Assembly (NCBI GenBank): GCA_944393265.1
Contig: CALXZO010000010.1
Location: forward strand, 1 to 57,012
DNA from: an uncultured Clostridia bacterium
GTDB lineage: Bacteria > Bacillota > Clostridia > TANB77 > UBA1234
DNA length: 57,012 nucleotides
Direction of reading: 5' to 3'
This document shows, one piece after another, positions 45,997 to 54,782 of this stretch. The first letter of the stretch is position 1. Each line of letters starts with the position of its first letter. The notes beneath the pieces were generated by a model, which was given only the letters and a program-made list of their open reading frames with translations, was not told the origin of the DNA and searched no databases. The position numbers were made by a program, and so were the translations under genes.

Positions 45997-46692
45997 ATGG
46001 ATTTAACTACTCTTTTTAAAATATCATATGGTGTTTATATCGTTGGAAGCTCTTGGAACGATAATTATAGTGCTTGCATTGCTACTACTGTAATGCAGGT
46101 AACTAGCGAGGACGTTCCAAAGCTTATAGCAGTAATTAACAAACAAAATTATACTCACGAACTTATTTCAAAAAGCAAACGTGTAAATATTTCTGTCTTG
46201 TCGCAAAATTCAAATTTAGACTTTATCGCTAAATTTGGATTTCAAAGTGGCAGAACCTCAAATAAGTTGAGTTCTGTGCTTTATGAAATAGGAAATAATA
46301 ATATTCCTATTATCACTGAAAATGCAATTTGTGCGTATGAAACGAGTGTAATAAATGAAATTGATGTTGGAACACACACAATTTTCGTTTTGTTATTAGA
46401 AAACACTAAGAAAATATCTTATGATAATGTACTGACGTATGACTATTATCATAATGTTATTAAAGGCGGAGTCCCTAAAACAGCAGCTACTTATATAAAT
46501 CAAGAAAAACACAAATTTAATGTATCGAAAGGAGATGATAAAATGAATAGATATCGCTGTAAAATATGTGGATATATATATGATGAAGAAAAAGAAGGCG
46601 TAAAATTTGAGGATTTACCTGATGATTGGGTTTGCCCTCTTTGCAAGACTCCTAAAACTAATTTTGAGAAAGAAATAGAAAATGAACTTTGA
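45997..46692 (+). CDS. hrb: High-molecular-weight rubredoxin (flavin reductase + rubredoxin)
   Basis: 231 residues. An FMN-binding flavin-reductase-like domain (about 1-165: '[31 protein letters not shown]', '[21 protein letters not shown]') is fused to a C-terminal rubredoxin with both Cys pairs ('[14 protein letters not shown]', '[12 protein letters not shown]'). Such fusions (Hrb in Moorella) pass electrons from reduced pyridine nucleotide to flavodiiron proteins for O2/NO detoxification. GAAAGGAA lies before the start. A perfect terminator overlaps its stop. Confidence 0.9.
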   Translation: MDLTTLFKISYGVYIVGSSWNDNYSACIATTVMQVTSEDVPKLIAVINKQNYTHELISKSKRVNISVLSQNSNLDFIAKFGFQSGRTSNKLSSVLYEIGNNNIPIITENAICAYETSVINEIDVGTHTIFVLLLENTKKISYDNVLTYDYYHNVIKGGVPKTAATYINQEKHKFNVSKGDDKMNRYRCKICGYIYDEEKEGVKFEDLPDDWVCPLCKTPKTNFEKEIENEL

Positions 46693-46718
46693 GCTATTGC
46701 TAGCTCAAAGTTCATTTT
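46679..46718 (+). terminator. Terminator after hrb (also faces glgP)
   Basis: AAAATGAACTTTGAGCTA pairs perfectly with TAGCTCAAAGTTCATTTT around a TTGC loop (18 bp). It includes the hrb stop and could also end the convergent glgP transcript. Confidence 0.9.
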
Positions 46719-46720
46719 AT

Positions 46721-48376
46721 TTAGCCTTTCAAATAGTTATAAAGATTAACGTAGTATTCTTCCAGCATACGCGTCGTAGTATACTGATTTGCAGTGGTTA
46801 TGGATGCATACATCATCTGCATCCACTTTTCCTTCATTACATAGGTCGGGAGCACCCTGTATTTTAGCGTTCTCATCAAATCCTTGGCATCAAGCTCGTC
46901 TTGCCGCATAGAAGGAATTGTTTCAGTACCAATATTCCAGCCATTTATTCCGTCCATTGCAGCCTCACGCCACCAGCCATCAAGCGTACTCAAGTTGAGT
47001 GTACCATTCATGGCTGCTTTCATGCCGGATGTTCCACATGCTTCAAGCGGAACACGAGGATTGTTAAGCCAAATATCTGCTCCAGCCACGAGTTGTTGTG
47101 CAAGTGCAATATCATATCCCTCGAGGAACACAATATTGTGCGGATATTTCTTCGAAAGGTAATATACCTCCGAAATAAACTGCTTTCCGGCTGTGTCGTG
47201 TCGATGCGCCTTACCAGCAAATACAAGCTGAACTCCATACGTTTGTACAAGCTCTTCAAATTTAGCGCGTTCCCTAAAAATAAGCGTCCAGCGCTTATAT
47301 TCCGTAGCACGCCTCGCAAACGCAATCAGGATCTTGTCTTGCTTGAAATGTACACCGGTATAATTCGTAATCGTCTCTAGCAGTTCCGCTTTGCACTTCT
47401 CGTGTGCGACATAGATACCTTCTACATCCGAGCGTTCGTATGCTCTTTTGACTCTTTCATTTTGCCACGTACCCTTGTGTACACCGTTCGTAATCGCAAT
47501 AATGTTGGGTGCCTCTTTAACCCACACCCACATGTCTTTTGCAGATATCACCTGAATTCTGGAAACGCCGTTTGCCATTGAAGAAAGTCTCAAAGAAGCA
47601 ACTGTCATGTTAAACGGATTGCCACCGATTTTTTCCATCTGCTCATATGTAAGGTCAACATTTGCGCCAACCTCCATAAGCACATCGATGATATGCGATT
47701 CGTTACCTGCCGGCACATTGGTATGTGTAGTGAACGCCGTCCTTGCCTTCACATGTTTCCATGCTCTAACAAAGCATTCATCCTCTGTCATATTTTCTTC
47801 ATGTTTTTTGTAATACTTCATTCTTTGAGAAATTAGCTCGATTCCGGCAAAAGCAGGATGCCCATCATTGTAATGGTAATTGTCAATTTTCAGTTCAAGT
47901 GTCTGCAACGCCCTAATACCACCAACTCCAAGAACAATCTCCTGAGCGATACGTTCCTTTTCAGGTGTATCCCAGGCTCCTCCGTAAAGATGATACGTTA
48001 TATTGCAAAAACCTTTGTTTTCCTCCAAATCCGTATCCAAGTAGTAAATAGGACCATTCTTCAGCTTCCAAATCTTTACCGTTACATCGACTCCAAATAT
48101 TTTTACAGAAACTTTTTTGCCGGTGTCTTCCAGGTATTTCTCCCAGTGATTATCCGTCGGTTCTTCGTCTATCACTTCGCCATGTTCGTTCACACGCTGG
48201 AATGTGTAACCTTTCTTCCAAAGAATATGAAAAAAGGTGATAGGATACTTCCCCTTACTATCCATTACCTCTTTCTCCATATCTCCGGCTAAAATCTCCA
48301 GTCCTCCGCCATAAGTCCGCAAGTCGTTGTAAATTCCCGAACCCATTGAAAAGTATGCCACTTTCTTGCTATACAT
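46721..48376 (-). CDS. glgP: Alpha-glucan phosphorylase (short GT35), GC-rich and probably acquired
   Basis: 551 residues. The PLP-lysine region 'EACGTSGMKAAMNGTLNLSTLDGWW' and 'RRATEYKRWTLIFRE' identify a glycogen/maltodextrin phosphorylase of the short Clostridial type. Composition is foreign: 47701-47760 is 32/60 G+C against roughly 30% in neighbours. It holds the only in-frame CGG found outside the frameshift genes: codon 20 (48317-48319) in 'NDLRTYGGGL', where Arg is expected. Shifting there would hit a stop ten codons later, so if the CGG rule is strict this gene cannot be read through. The N-terminal 'GSG' and 'GGGLEIL' also differ from the usual 'EFG' and 'GGGLGIL'. A good RBS (AAGGAGATT) precedes the ATG. 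Confidence 0.87.
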   Translation of the reverse strand: MYSKKVAYFSMGSGIYNDLRTYGGGLEILAGDMEKEVMDSKGKYPITFFHILWKKGYTFQRVNEHGEVIDEEPTDNHWEKYLEDTGKKVSVKIFGVDVTVKIWKLKNGPIYYLDTDLEENKGFCNITYHLYGGAWDTPEKERIAQEIVLGVGGIRALQTLELKIDNYHYNDGHPAFAGIELISQRMKYYKKHEENMTEDECFVRAWKHVKARTAFTTHTNVPAGNESHIIDVLMEVGANVDLTYEQMEKIGGNPFNMTVASLRLSSMANGVSRIQVISAKDMWVWVKEAPNIIAITNGVHKGTWQNERVKRAYERSDVEGIYVAHEKCKAELLETITNYTGVHFKQDKILIAFARRATEYKRWTLIFRERAKFEELVQTYGVQLVFAGKAHRHDTAGKQFISEVYYLSKKYPHNIVFLEGYDIALAQQLVAGADIWLNNPRVPLEACGTSGMKAAMNGTLNLSTLDGWWREAAMDGINGWNIGTETIPSMRQDELDAKDLMRTLKYRVLPTYVMKEKWMQMMYASITTANQYTTTRMLEEYYVNLYNYLKG

Positions 48377-48472
48377 AGCAATCTCCTTTCCTTTCTTGTA
48401 GTCACATTTTGGGATAATTTAATCAGGGTATACCTCTCACATATTATACTATCCTACCTACTTTAGCAAGCA

Positions 48473-48571
48473 TTTTTTTATTTCGGTAAAAAGTAACGTA
48501 TTATGTCTTTTAAGCTTTTCATGCAATGCAACAAAATCTAGTTTTGCTTGACATACGAAAATCAAAAATTT
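48473..48571 (+). repeat. Dispersed intergenic repeat, copy B
   Basis: TTTATTTCGGTAAAAAGTAA, ATTATGTC, CATGCAATGCAACAAAATC, GCTTGACATACGAAAATCAAAAAT in the same order as the other copies. The terminal hairpin is degraded here. Lies between glgP and the DUF6056-like gene. Confidence 0.6.
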
Positions 48572-48629
48572 GGGGTTTTAATATTTTTATGACATTTTAT
48601 CGGTTTGTAACCTATAGTTATTCGCTATC

Positions 48630-50064
48630 TTACCTTTCTTTCCACTCAATTTGCGCATCCACAATATCATAAAACTTTTTATATTTTTTCTCATGAAACT
48701 CGCTTCTATACGGCAAAGACCATGCATAGTTTTCATCGCTATATTTATATAATTCTAATTTTCCATCTTTATTTGCCTTTTTGTATTCCTGTATAATTTT
48801 TACGTTTTCTGTATCCTCAATACGAGTCTGCCTGTAGCCTATGGCAGTTCTTAAATTTACCAATAACGTAATTACTATTATAATTGCTACTATGATGCTC
48901 TCTTTTTTTAAGTTTACTTTACTTGCTATTATACAAATTATAACTGCAAACATCATAAAACATGATAGCATATTTCTTTCTCCAATTACTGGCGAAACAA
49001 TCATCATAAACTCTGAACCAACCATAAGTATTATGGCAATTGTTAGTGGCGTTACTAATTTAGTTCCATAAATTTTTTTATTCAAGTAAATTATGATTAT
49101 TCCATAGCATATTATACTTAATAATATTGCTAGAATTTTAAATACATCAAAGATTGCTGATTTATTTATAAATATATGATAACAATTTATAATAAAGTTA
49201 AGTATACATATAAGCATAATTACTATTCGCTCTTTCTTTTCGCCTTTTTGAAAAGCATATATACCCGATAAAAGATTAAACAAAAACATGAAAAGAAATG
49301 CTGACTTTGACGCAAAGAAGCTCTGTGCTATAAACTTTGTAGCATCTTTGGCTATCTCAAGCCTATTTACATTTTGTTCGGTGTTCATTCGCACAAACTC
49401 TGCCGGTGCAAGCACTACACTTAATACTCCAATCAATGTTATTAAGCAAAGTAATATTAACTTTTTATTAGCTTTTATACTTTTAGTTTTATATATTTCT
49501 GCAAACAGCATAAGAACCGTAAGCCCAAAAGTCATCATGCCAAATTGTTCAACAGAAGCACTTGCAAAAATTCCGAAGAATTATTGCAAGCACAAAATAC
49601 ATCTTTTTTTCATCAATTCTTCTAACACATACCCAATATGCTAAAAACATAAGTAACGGATAAATGTAAGTAAATGAACCTGTTAGCCAATATACGCTCT
49701 CTCTTGTTAATGATATATTTAAAAAAGCTATCATTAAAAAGACAAGTGCCATTATTAATGGCTGCTTTTCTTCCTCGTCTTTCACTGCTAGTTTCGATAT
49801 AAGCAAACATATAGCAGCCAGCATAAATGAATTTAGCACTTGCCAAATAAAAAATGGTGCTTTTAAAAAAACAGTAATAAGTATACAAACAATAAACCTT
49901 CCTGTGTCACTAACATAATGCTCCGCGACTTTAGAAAAATAATCTAGAAAATCTAAATCTCTAAATAATAAGAAATGATAATCATCCCCAAAATATACTA
50001 CATTAATATTTATTAAAAAAAATGAAAAAAATATAATGAGAAAAACAATGTTAATTTTCTTCAT
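48630..50064 (-). CDS. Polytopic membrane protein (DUF6056-like), read with a +1 frameshift at CGG
   Basis: ~477 residues with about ten membrane segments. The zero frame (50064 to 49576, 163 residues) ends GCA ATA ATT CTT CGG AAT TTT and stops eight codons later in a Cys-rich, unrelated tail. Skipping the C (49575) gives Ile-Leu-Gly-Ile-Phe-Ala-Ser-Ala-Ser-Val-Glu-Gln-Phe-Gly and runs straight into the next membrane segments to 48630. Early motifs 'FGDDYHFLLFRDL' and 'SDTGRFIVCILI' recall the DUF6056 glucosyltransferase-like membrane family; function unknown. Confidence 0.72.
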
Positions 50065-50176
50065 CTATATCCCCCTCTACTTAATCCGCTTTCACATGGC
50101 AACATTCGCTTATCTTTAGTACATATACTCTTGTTATGAAATTGCTAAAGATACCTTTTCATAAATTAGTCATTTT

Positions 50177-51289
50177 CTATTTTGTCAATATTTTATTTGT
50201 ATTGTCTTCTACTGGCAATATTACTTTCACAGTAGTGCCAATGTTTACCTTAGATTTAATTTCAATTTTTCCATTTGATAATTCTATAATTCTTTTTACT
50301 ATCGCTAATCCCAAGCCATATCCTTGATTAGAGTGAGACTTATCTATTTGATAAAATCTATTAAAAATTTTATTGATTTCCTCATTATCTATTCCTATTC
50401 CATTATCCGTTATTTCAATCTCAAGTAAATTGTTTTTTTCAATTAATGCAATATCTATCTCACCATCTTGTTTAGAAAACTTTATTGCATTATCAATTAG
50501 ATTAACCCATACTTGAAACATTAATTCTTCCTCACCAAAGAAAAATTTTTCTTCTAATGATACCTTAAATATAATGTTTTTAGAATTCCATTTAGGCTCT
50601 AATAACTTTATCGCTTTTCGAATTTGTTCTGTCACATTAATTTCTTCTTTATTTATAATTTTGCTTTGATTTTGTAATTGTGAAAGTTTAAGCATATTTG
50701 TTGATAAACTTAGTAATCTGTTTGACTCATCTTTTATTACTTGAGAATATTCATTTCTTTCTTCTGGCGTCAAATCTTCTCTTGAAAGGAGCTCCGAAAA
50801 TCCCTGTATGGAAGCAATTGGCGTTTTTATTTCGTGAGACACATTGTCAATGAACTCTTTTTGCATTTCCTCATTTTTTCCTAAGTCATATGTCATCTTA
50901 TTAAAATTTGATACAAGTTCCCCTATTTCATCTTTTCTTGTAGTCTCTAGTTTTACATTAAAGTTTCCCTGCGCTACTTTCTTTGTGGCTTCGTTTAGCA
51001 TTGTTATCGGCTGAAGCATCTTCTTAATCGATATTCTTATAATAGCTGCACCTATTAGAATTGTATTAATAATTATTACGAAAATACTTCTTCTTATAAT
51101 ACCTTGCAACTCAACACTTTCACTGCTTCCCCTTACGGAAATTTCAATTATTTTTTCGATAGCCTGATTATCAACAAAGACATAGAAACCTATTAATGAA
51201 AAAATAATAACTATACAGGTTGCAATCGTAAAACTTATAATTAAACTACGTTGTATTGATTTTTTCTTTCCAAAAATTTTTTCAAGCAT
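50177..51289 (-). CDS. Sensor histidine kinase
   Basis: 370 residues: two membrane helices (about 17-38 and 70-90) with a short extracellular loop, HAMP (about 90-145), HisKA with the phospho-acceptor His in 'FIDNVSHEIKTPIASIQGF', and HATPase_c with N box 'NLIDNAIKFSKQ', 'EITDNGIGID' and 'GYGLGLAIVKRI'. A short loop suggests intramembrane or indirect sensing; signal unknown. It starts three bases after the response regulator stop. Confidence 0.93.
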   Translation of the reverse strand: MLEKIFGKKKSIQRSLIISFTIATCIVIIFSLIGFYVFVDNQAIEKIIEISVRGSSESVELQGIIRRSIFVIIINTILIGAAIIRISIKKMLQPITMLNEATKKVAQGNFNVKLETTRKDEIGELVSNFNKMTYDLGKNEEMQKEFIDNVSHEIKTPIASIQGFSELLSREDLTPEERNEYSQVIKDESNRLLSLSTNMLKLSQLQNQSKIINKEEINVTEQIRKAIKLLEPKWNSKNIIFKVSLEEKFFFGEEELMFQVWVNLIDNAIKFSKQDGEIDIALIEKNNLLEIEITDNGIGIDNEEINKIFNRFYQIDKSHSNQGYGLGLAIVKRIIELSNGKIEIKSKVNIGTTVKVILPVEDNTNKILTK

Positions 51290-51291
51290 AA

Positions 51292-51972
51292 TTATCCTTT
51301 CTTGTGTATGATGGACTTGTATCCAATACCTCTAATTGTAATGATTTCAAAGTCATCTACATCACATATTTTTTCTCTTATTCTCTTGATATGGACATCT
51401 ATAGTTCTATAGTCAGATTCACTATCAAGTCCCCATATTTCTTCCATTATTTCTTGTCTTGTAAATACTGTATCAAGACTACTTAATAACTTATATAAAA
51501 GTAAAAATTCTTTTTGCGCTAAAAAATATATTTTGTCATTTTTAGTAACAGTCATTTGAGTATAATCCAAGAGCACATCATTTATTTGTAATTTCATTTC
51601 TGTTGTACTTTTACTTCTTCTAAGAAGCACCTTTACTCTTAAAAGCAATTCCTCAATGTCAATAGGCTTTACCATATAATCATCAGCACCGAGCAAAAAG
51701 CCCTCTTTCTTATCTTCGATGGAATTCTTTGCTGTAATCAGTAATATTGGTATTTTATACTTACTACTTCTAAGCTCTTTTATTAACTCAAAACCGTCCA
51801 TCTTAGGCATCATTACATCGCTTATTATTAAATCTATATAATTTTTATCAATTACATCTAATGCCTCTTCTCCATTAGTCGCTTCATACACCGTATATTT
51901 TTCCTTAGTCAAAGTTATATTTATTAATTTTCTTAAATTTTTATCATCTTCTACTATTAAAACATTAAACAT
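51292..51972 (-). CDS. OmpR/PhoB-type response regulator
   Basis: 226 residues. The receiver (about 1-118) has the acidic pair 'EDDKNLRKL', phospho-acceptor Asp in 'DLIISDVMMPKMDGFELI', and Lys in 'LLITAKN'. The winged-helix output ends with 'LDSESDYRTIDVHIKRIREKI' and 'TIRGIGYKSI'. It is the partner of the downstream kinase; targets unknown. Confidence 0.94.
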   Translation of the reverse strand: MFNVLIVEDDKNLRKLINITLTKEKYTVYEATNGEEALDVIDKNYIDLIISDVMMPKMDGFELIKELRSSKYKIPILLITAKNSIEDKKEGFLLGADDYMVKPIDIEELLLRVKVLLRRSKSTTEMKLQINDVLLDYTQMTVTKNDKIYFLAQKEFLLLYKLLSSLDTVFTRQEIMEEIWGLDSESDYRTIDVHIKRIREKICDVDDFEIITIRGIGYKSIIHKKG

Positions 51973-52150
51973 TATATTTACCTTTCAAAACCATCCTAAA
52001 TATATATTCTTTTATCTATTCATGCTTGCCATTATATTATATCAAAAGTAGAAATAACTCAATCATTTTATCGTAATAGTCTAATTTAGTCTTTTTATTG
52101 TTTTCATTTGACAATTTTTTCATCACTCAATAAATTCATTAAAACAACCC

Positions 52151-52252
52151 AAAAGTCAAATTTTTTGATTTTCACACATTTTTCCATTTTATACAGAAAG
52201 CTTCTACAAAATAATATTTTAAAATTTTATTACTTTTCAACGAAATAAAAAT
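52151..52252 (-). repeat. Dispersed intergenic repeat, copy C
   Basis: Minus orientation: TTTATTTCGTTGAAAAGTAAT, GCTTTCTGTATAAAATGG, AATGTGTGAAAATCAAAAAAT. The most diverged copy. Upstream of the response regulator. Confidence 0.5.
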
Positions 52253-52363
52253 GGCCTTATTTTTCTATATTACGCTATTAGTATATATTTTAGAGATGAA
52301 TAGGCTTGTTCATAATTTGTTAATAATTTTTTTGTATAATGATAGTAGTTGGGTGGGAATTTT

Positions 52364-53017
52364 ATGAGATTTTGGAAATCTTTTTTAAAAATATTTGTTT
52401 TATTTTTGATTGGTAGCTTTTTTGGTTATATTATTGAAACAATTTTTGCTATTTTAAAAACTGGTCATTTCGAAGTTCGCCAAGGTTTAATATACGGTCC
52501 ATTTATTCCTGTTTATGGACTTGGTGCTATTGTATTTTATGGAGTATTGCTTTATACCCAAAAACCAATTAAGGTCTTTATTTTTAGTATTATAGCTGGT
52601 GGCCTTTTAGAATATATATGTTCTTTTGTTCAAGAAAAAGCTTTCGGTAGTATTTCTTGGGATTATTCGGGCACATTTTTAAACCTACATGGTAGAATTA
52701 ATTTACAATATAGTATTTATTGGGGACTTATTGGATTATTCTTTTTAAAGCTACTACCTTTCATCGAAAAAATAGATTTATTAATCGATAATCCAAAGTG
52801 CCGCATTATAATTTATATAATTATGGCTTTTATGTTTATAGATATCATAATTTCAATCTTGGCCTTAGGTAGACAATATGCTAGATACATGGGAATTGAG
52901 CCTCAAAACAGCTTAGATACATTTTTAGATAAACATTACACAGACGAGTTTATCCAGAAAATTTATACTAACAAAGTCTGGGTAGCTACTCCTCAAAAAA
53001 AACAGACAGACATTTGA
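52364..53017 (+). CDS. CmpB-like putative ABC-transporter type IV membrane protein
   Basis: 217 residues with about six membrane segments and the PF06541-type opening 'SFFGYIIETIFAILKTGHFEVRQGLIYGPFIPVYGLGAI', followed by 'GGLLEYICSFVQEKAFG' and 'WDYSGTFLNLHGRINLQYSIYWG'. The family name is historical; transport is not shown. The ATG at 52364 has GGGTGGGA seven bases upstream, so the frame start five codons earlier was not used. A TATAAT box lies at 52336-52341. Confidence 0.85.
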   Translation: MRFWKSFLKIFVLFLIGSFFGYIIETIFAILKTGHFEVRQGLIYGPFIPVYGLGAIVFYGVLLYTQKPIKVFIFSIIAGGLLEYICSFVQEKAFGSISWDYSGTFLNLHGRINLQYSIYWGLIGLFFLKLLPFIEKIDLLIDNPKCRIIIYIIMAFMFIDIIISILALGRQYARYMGIEPQNSLDTFLDKHYTDEFIQKIYTNKVWVATPQKKQTDI

Positions 53018-53058
53018 CCTTTACGCTTGGTATCTACAATTAATGCCTTCTAAATTTG

Positions 53059-53087
53059 TTGAAATATAGTTCTTAATGTAGTAAAAT
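53059..53087 (+). promoter_or_regulatory. Candidate promoter for the pilin-like gene
   Basis: TTGAAA (53059-53064), a 17 bp spacer and TAAAAT (53082-53087), 43 bases before the start at 53131. Confidence 0.45.
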
Positions 53088-53130
53088 ATATATTAACTAA
53101 GTTATTTCATCCAGATTGGAGGAACTACAT

Positions 53131-54538
53131 ATGAAAAAAGCGAATGGGATTTCAATGATTTCATTGATTGTTACTATTCTATGTATTATCTTGCTTTCAT
53201 CTATGGCTATCGGAACAGGTGTTAGATATTACAAAGAAAGTGTTAATAAGAATACTGCTAATTTTATTGCACTCTTGTCAAGCGCTGTGTCTAATAGATA
53301 TGAAGATTCTAATATAAATACTTTGCTTTACCCATACTTAGGATATTACATTAATAATAGCGGTGATTTTGAAACAATCTTTGCACCGAAGGTAAATGAA
53401 CCCTTATCTTTTTCCGATGGCATTTGGTATATTATTGATTCTCCCTCAGCTACAAGCCTTGGAATAAAAGAAGCTAACGAATATATTGGAACAATTCAAA
53501 CAGGTTCTGAAGATGTTACTGTTGCACTTGCTAACTATACTAATGGCGCGATATATCTTATTGAAGTTTCTTCAAGTGATATTGGGAGTTTAGATTTATC
53601 TACTCCAAATGTAGGCGGGCATACTCACAGATATATATTAACGGCGCCAACTTGTACTGAACCAATGAAATGTGCAGATTGTGGATACATATTAAAGGAA
53701 CCTCTTGGTCATACATATGACACTATTTCTACTCCGACACCTGCAGACGACGAATATCACTACAATAAGGTTTGTACAAGGTGTGGCATGCAAGGTGGCT
53801 ATGAATCTCATATATTTAACTATACACATTATGAAACTGGCGGAGAATGGTTTCACCAAAAAACTTGTTCCGTTTGTAATTATGAATTGTCTGGTGAGCC
53901 TTGTACTAAAGTATATTCTCTTTCAACAGACGAAAGTGAACGTGCAATTAACCACATAATAAATTGTTATATTTGTTCTCATACTACTACTGAGCCTCAT
54001 ACTTTATCATATAGATATATTTCTGAAGCTCTACATGAAATATATTGTACTATCCCTCAATGTGAGTATGTAACAGCTGAGCTTCACTCAGACAGCAACG
54101 GCGATGATGTATGTGATTTGTGTGGCGGAGCTATAATTGATTATACATATCCACAGTTACTAAATGTTTCAATTGTAAACAGCTCGGCAACTACTGAAGA
54201 AGGAAAATTTTATGCTAAATATAATGATACTATTAAACTAACATTTACTTCAGATAAACAGATGCAAAATCTGGTTGTAACTATAGCTGGTCAACAGCTT
54301 CCTTCTACAAATGTCACTTCTTCAGATAATAAAAATTGGACCGCGACTCTACTCCTTGAACCTGCCCATGCAATTCTTAACCGGTTATTTGACTTTTTCA
54401 ATTAATGGAGAATCTACCAGTGGAGTGGCTTTAGTAAATCCGGTAGTAACTACTACTGATAATAGTAAAGTTTATTTTGATGGTGATGCACCCGTAATAG
54501 AATATATAGATAAAGATAATATTGCTAACGATAATTAA
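53131..54538 (+). CDS. Pilin-like secreted Cys/His-rich protein, read with a +1 frameshift at CGG
   Basis: ~468 residues after the shift. The N-terminus 'KKANGISMISLIVTILCIILLSSMAI' resembles a type IV prepilin-like or secretion signal (Gly followed by a hydrophobic stretch). Residues ~165-345 hold several His/Cys modules ('CADCGYIL', 'CTRCGMQGGYESH', 'CSVCNYEL', 'CDLCGG'), each with paired cysteines and nearby 'H-x-Y/F', zinc-ribbon-like. An Ig-like domain follows. In it the zero frame reaches CTT AAC CGG TTA and stops 8 codons on; skipping the C (54382) gives Asn-Gly-Tyr-Leu-Thr-Phe-Ser-Ile-Asn-Gly, the expected closing strand, and continues 51 residues to 54538. GGAGG precedes the start. 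Confidence 0.68.
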
Positions 54539-54559
54539 TTTGTGCGAAAAAGTTTTAAA

Positions 54560-54599
54560 AAAATGAGCTTTGAATTAGAAATGATTCAAAGTTCATTTT
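54560..54599 (+). terminator. Terminator after the pilin-like gene
   Basis: AAAATGAGCTTTGAAT pairs with ATTCAAAGTTCATTTT around an eight-base loop, with one mismatched pair. It lies 21 bases after the shifted-frame stop, supporting that stop as the real gene end. Confidence 0.85.
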
Positions 54600-54607
54600 C
54601 TTAGTGC

Positions 54608-54750
54608 ATTTTTTTATTTCATAGGAAAATAACAAAAAATTAACATATTACACTATTAAAAACTTTCCGTATGAAACAACAAAATCTCATGCCCAAAGCC
54701 GGGCTCTTCTCGCATATTAAAATCGAAAATCTTTGATTTTCGATTTTAAT
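54608..54750 (+). repeat. Dispersed intergenic repeat, copy D
   Basis: One of the two best copies: TTTCATAGGAAAATAA, then ACTTTCCGTATGAAACAACAAAA (an inverted pair), CTCATG, a GCCCAAAGCCGGGC-type small stem, and the long hairpin AAAATCGAAAATC/GATTTTCGATTTT. Starts just after a terminator. Confidence 0.75.
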
Positions 54751-54782
54751 TTTTCTCCTTTAACATCAGATACAAAATTAAG

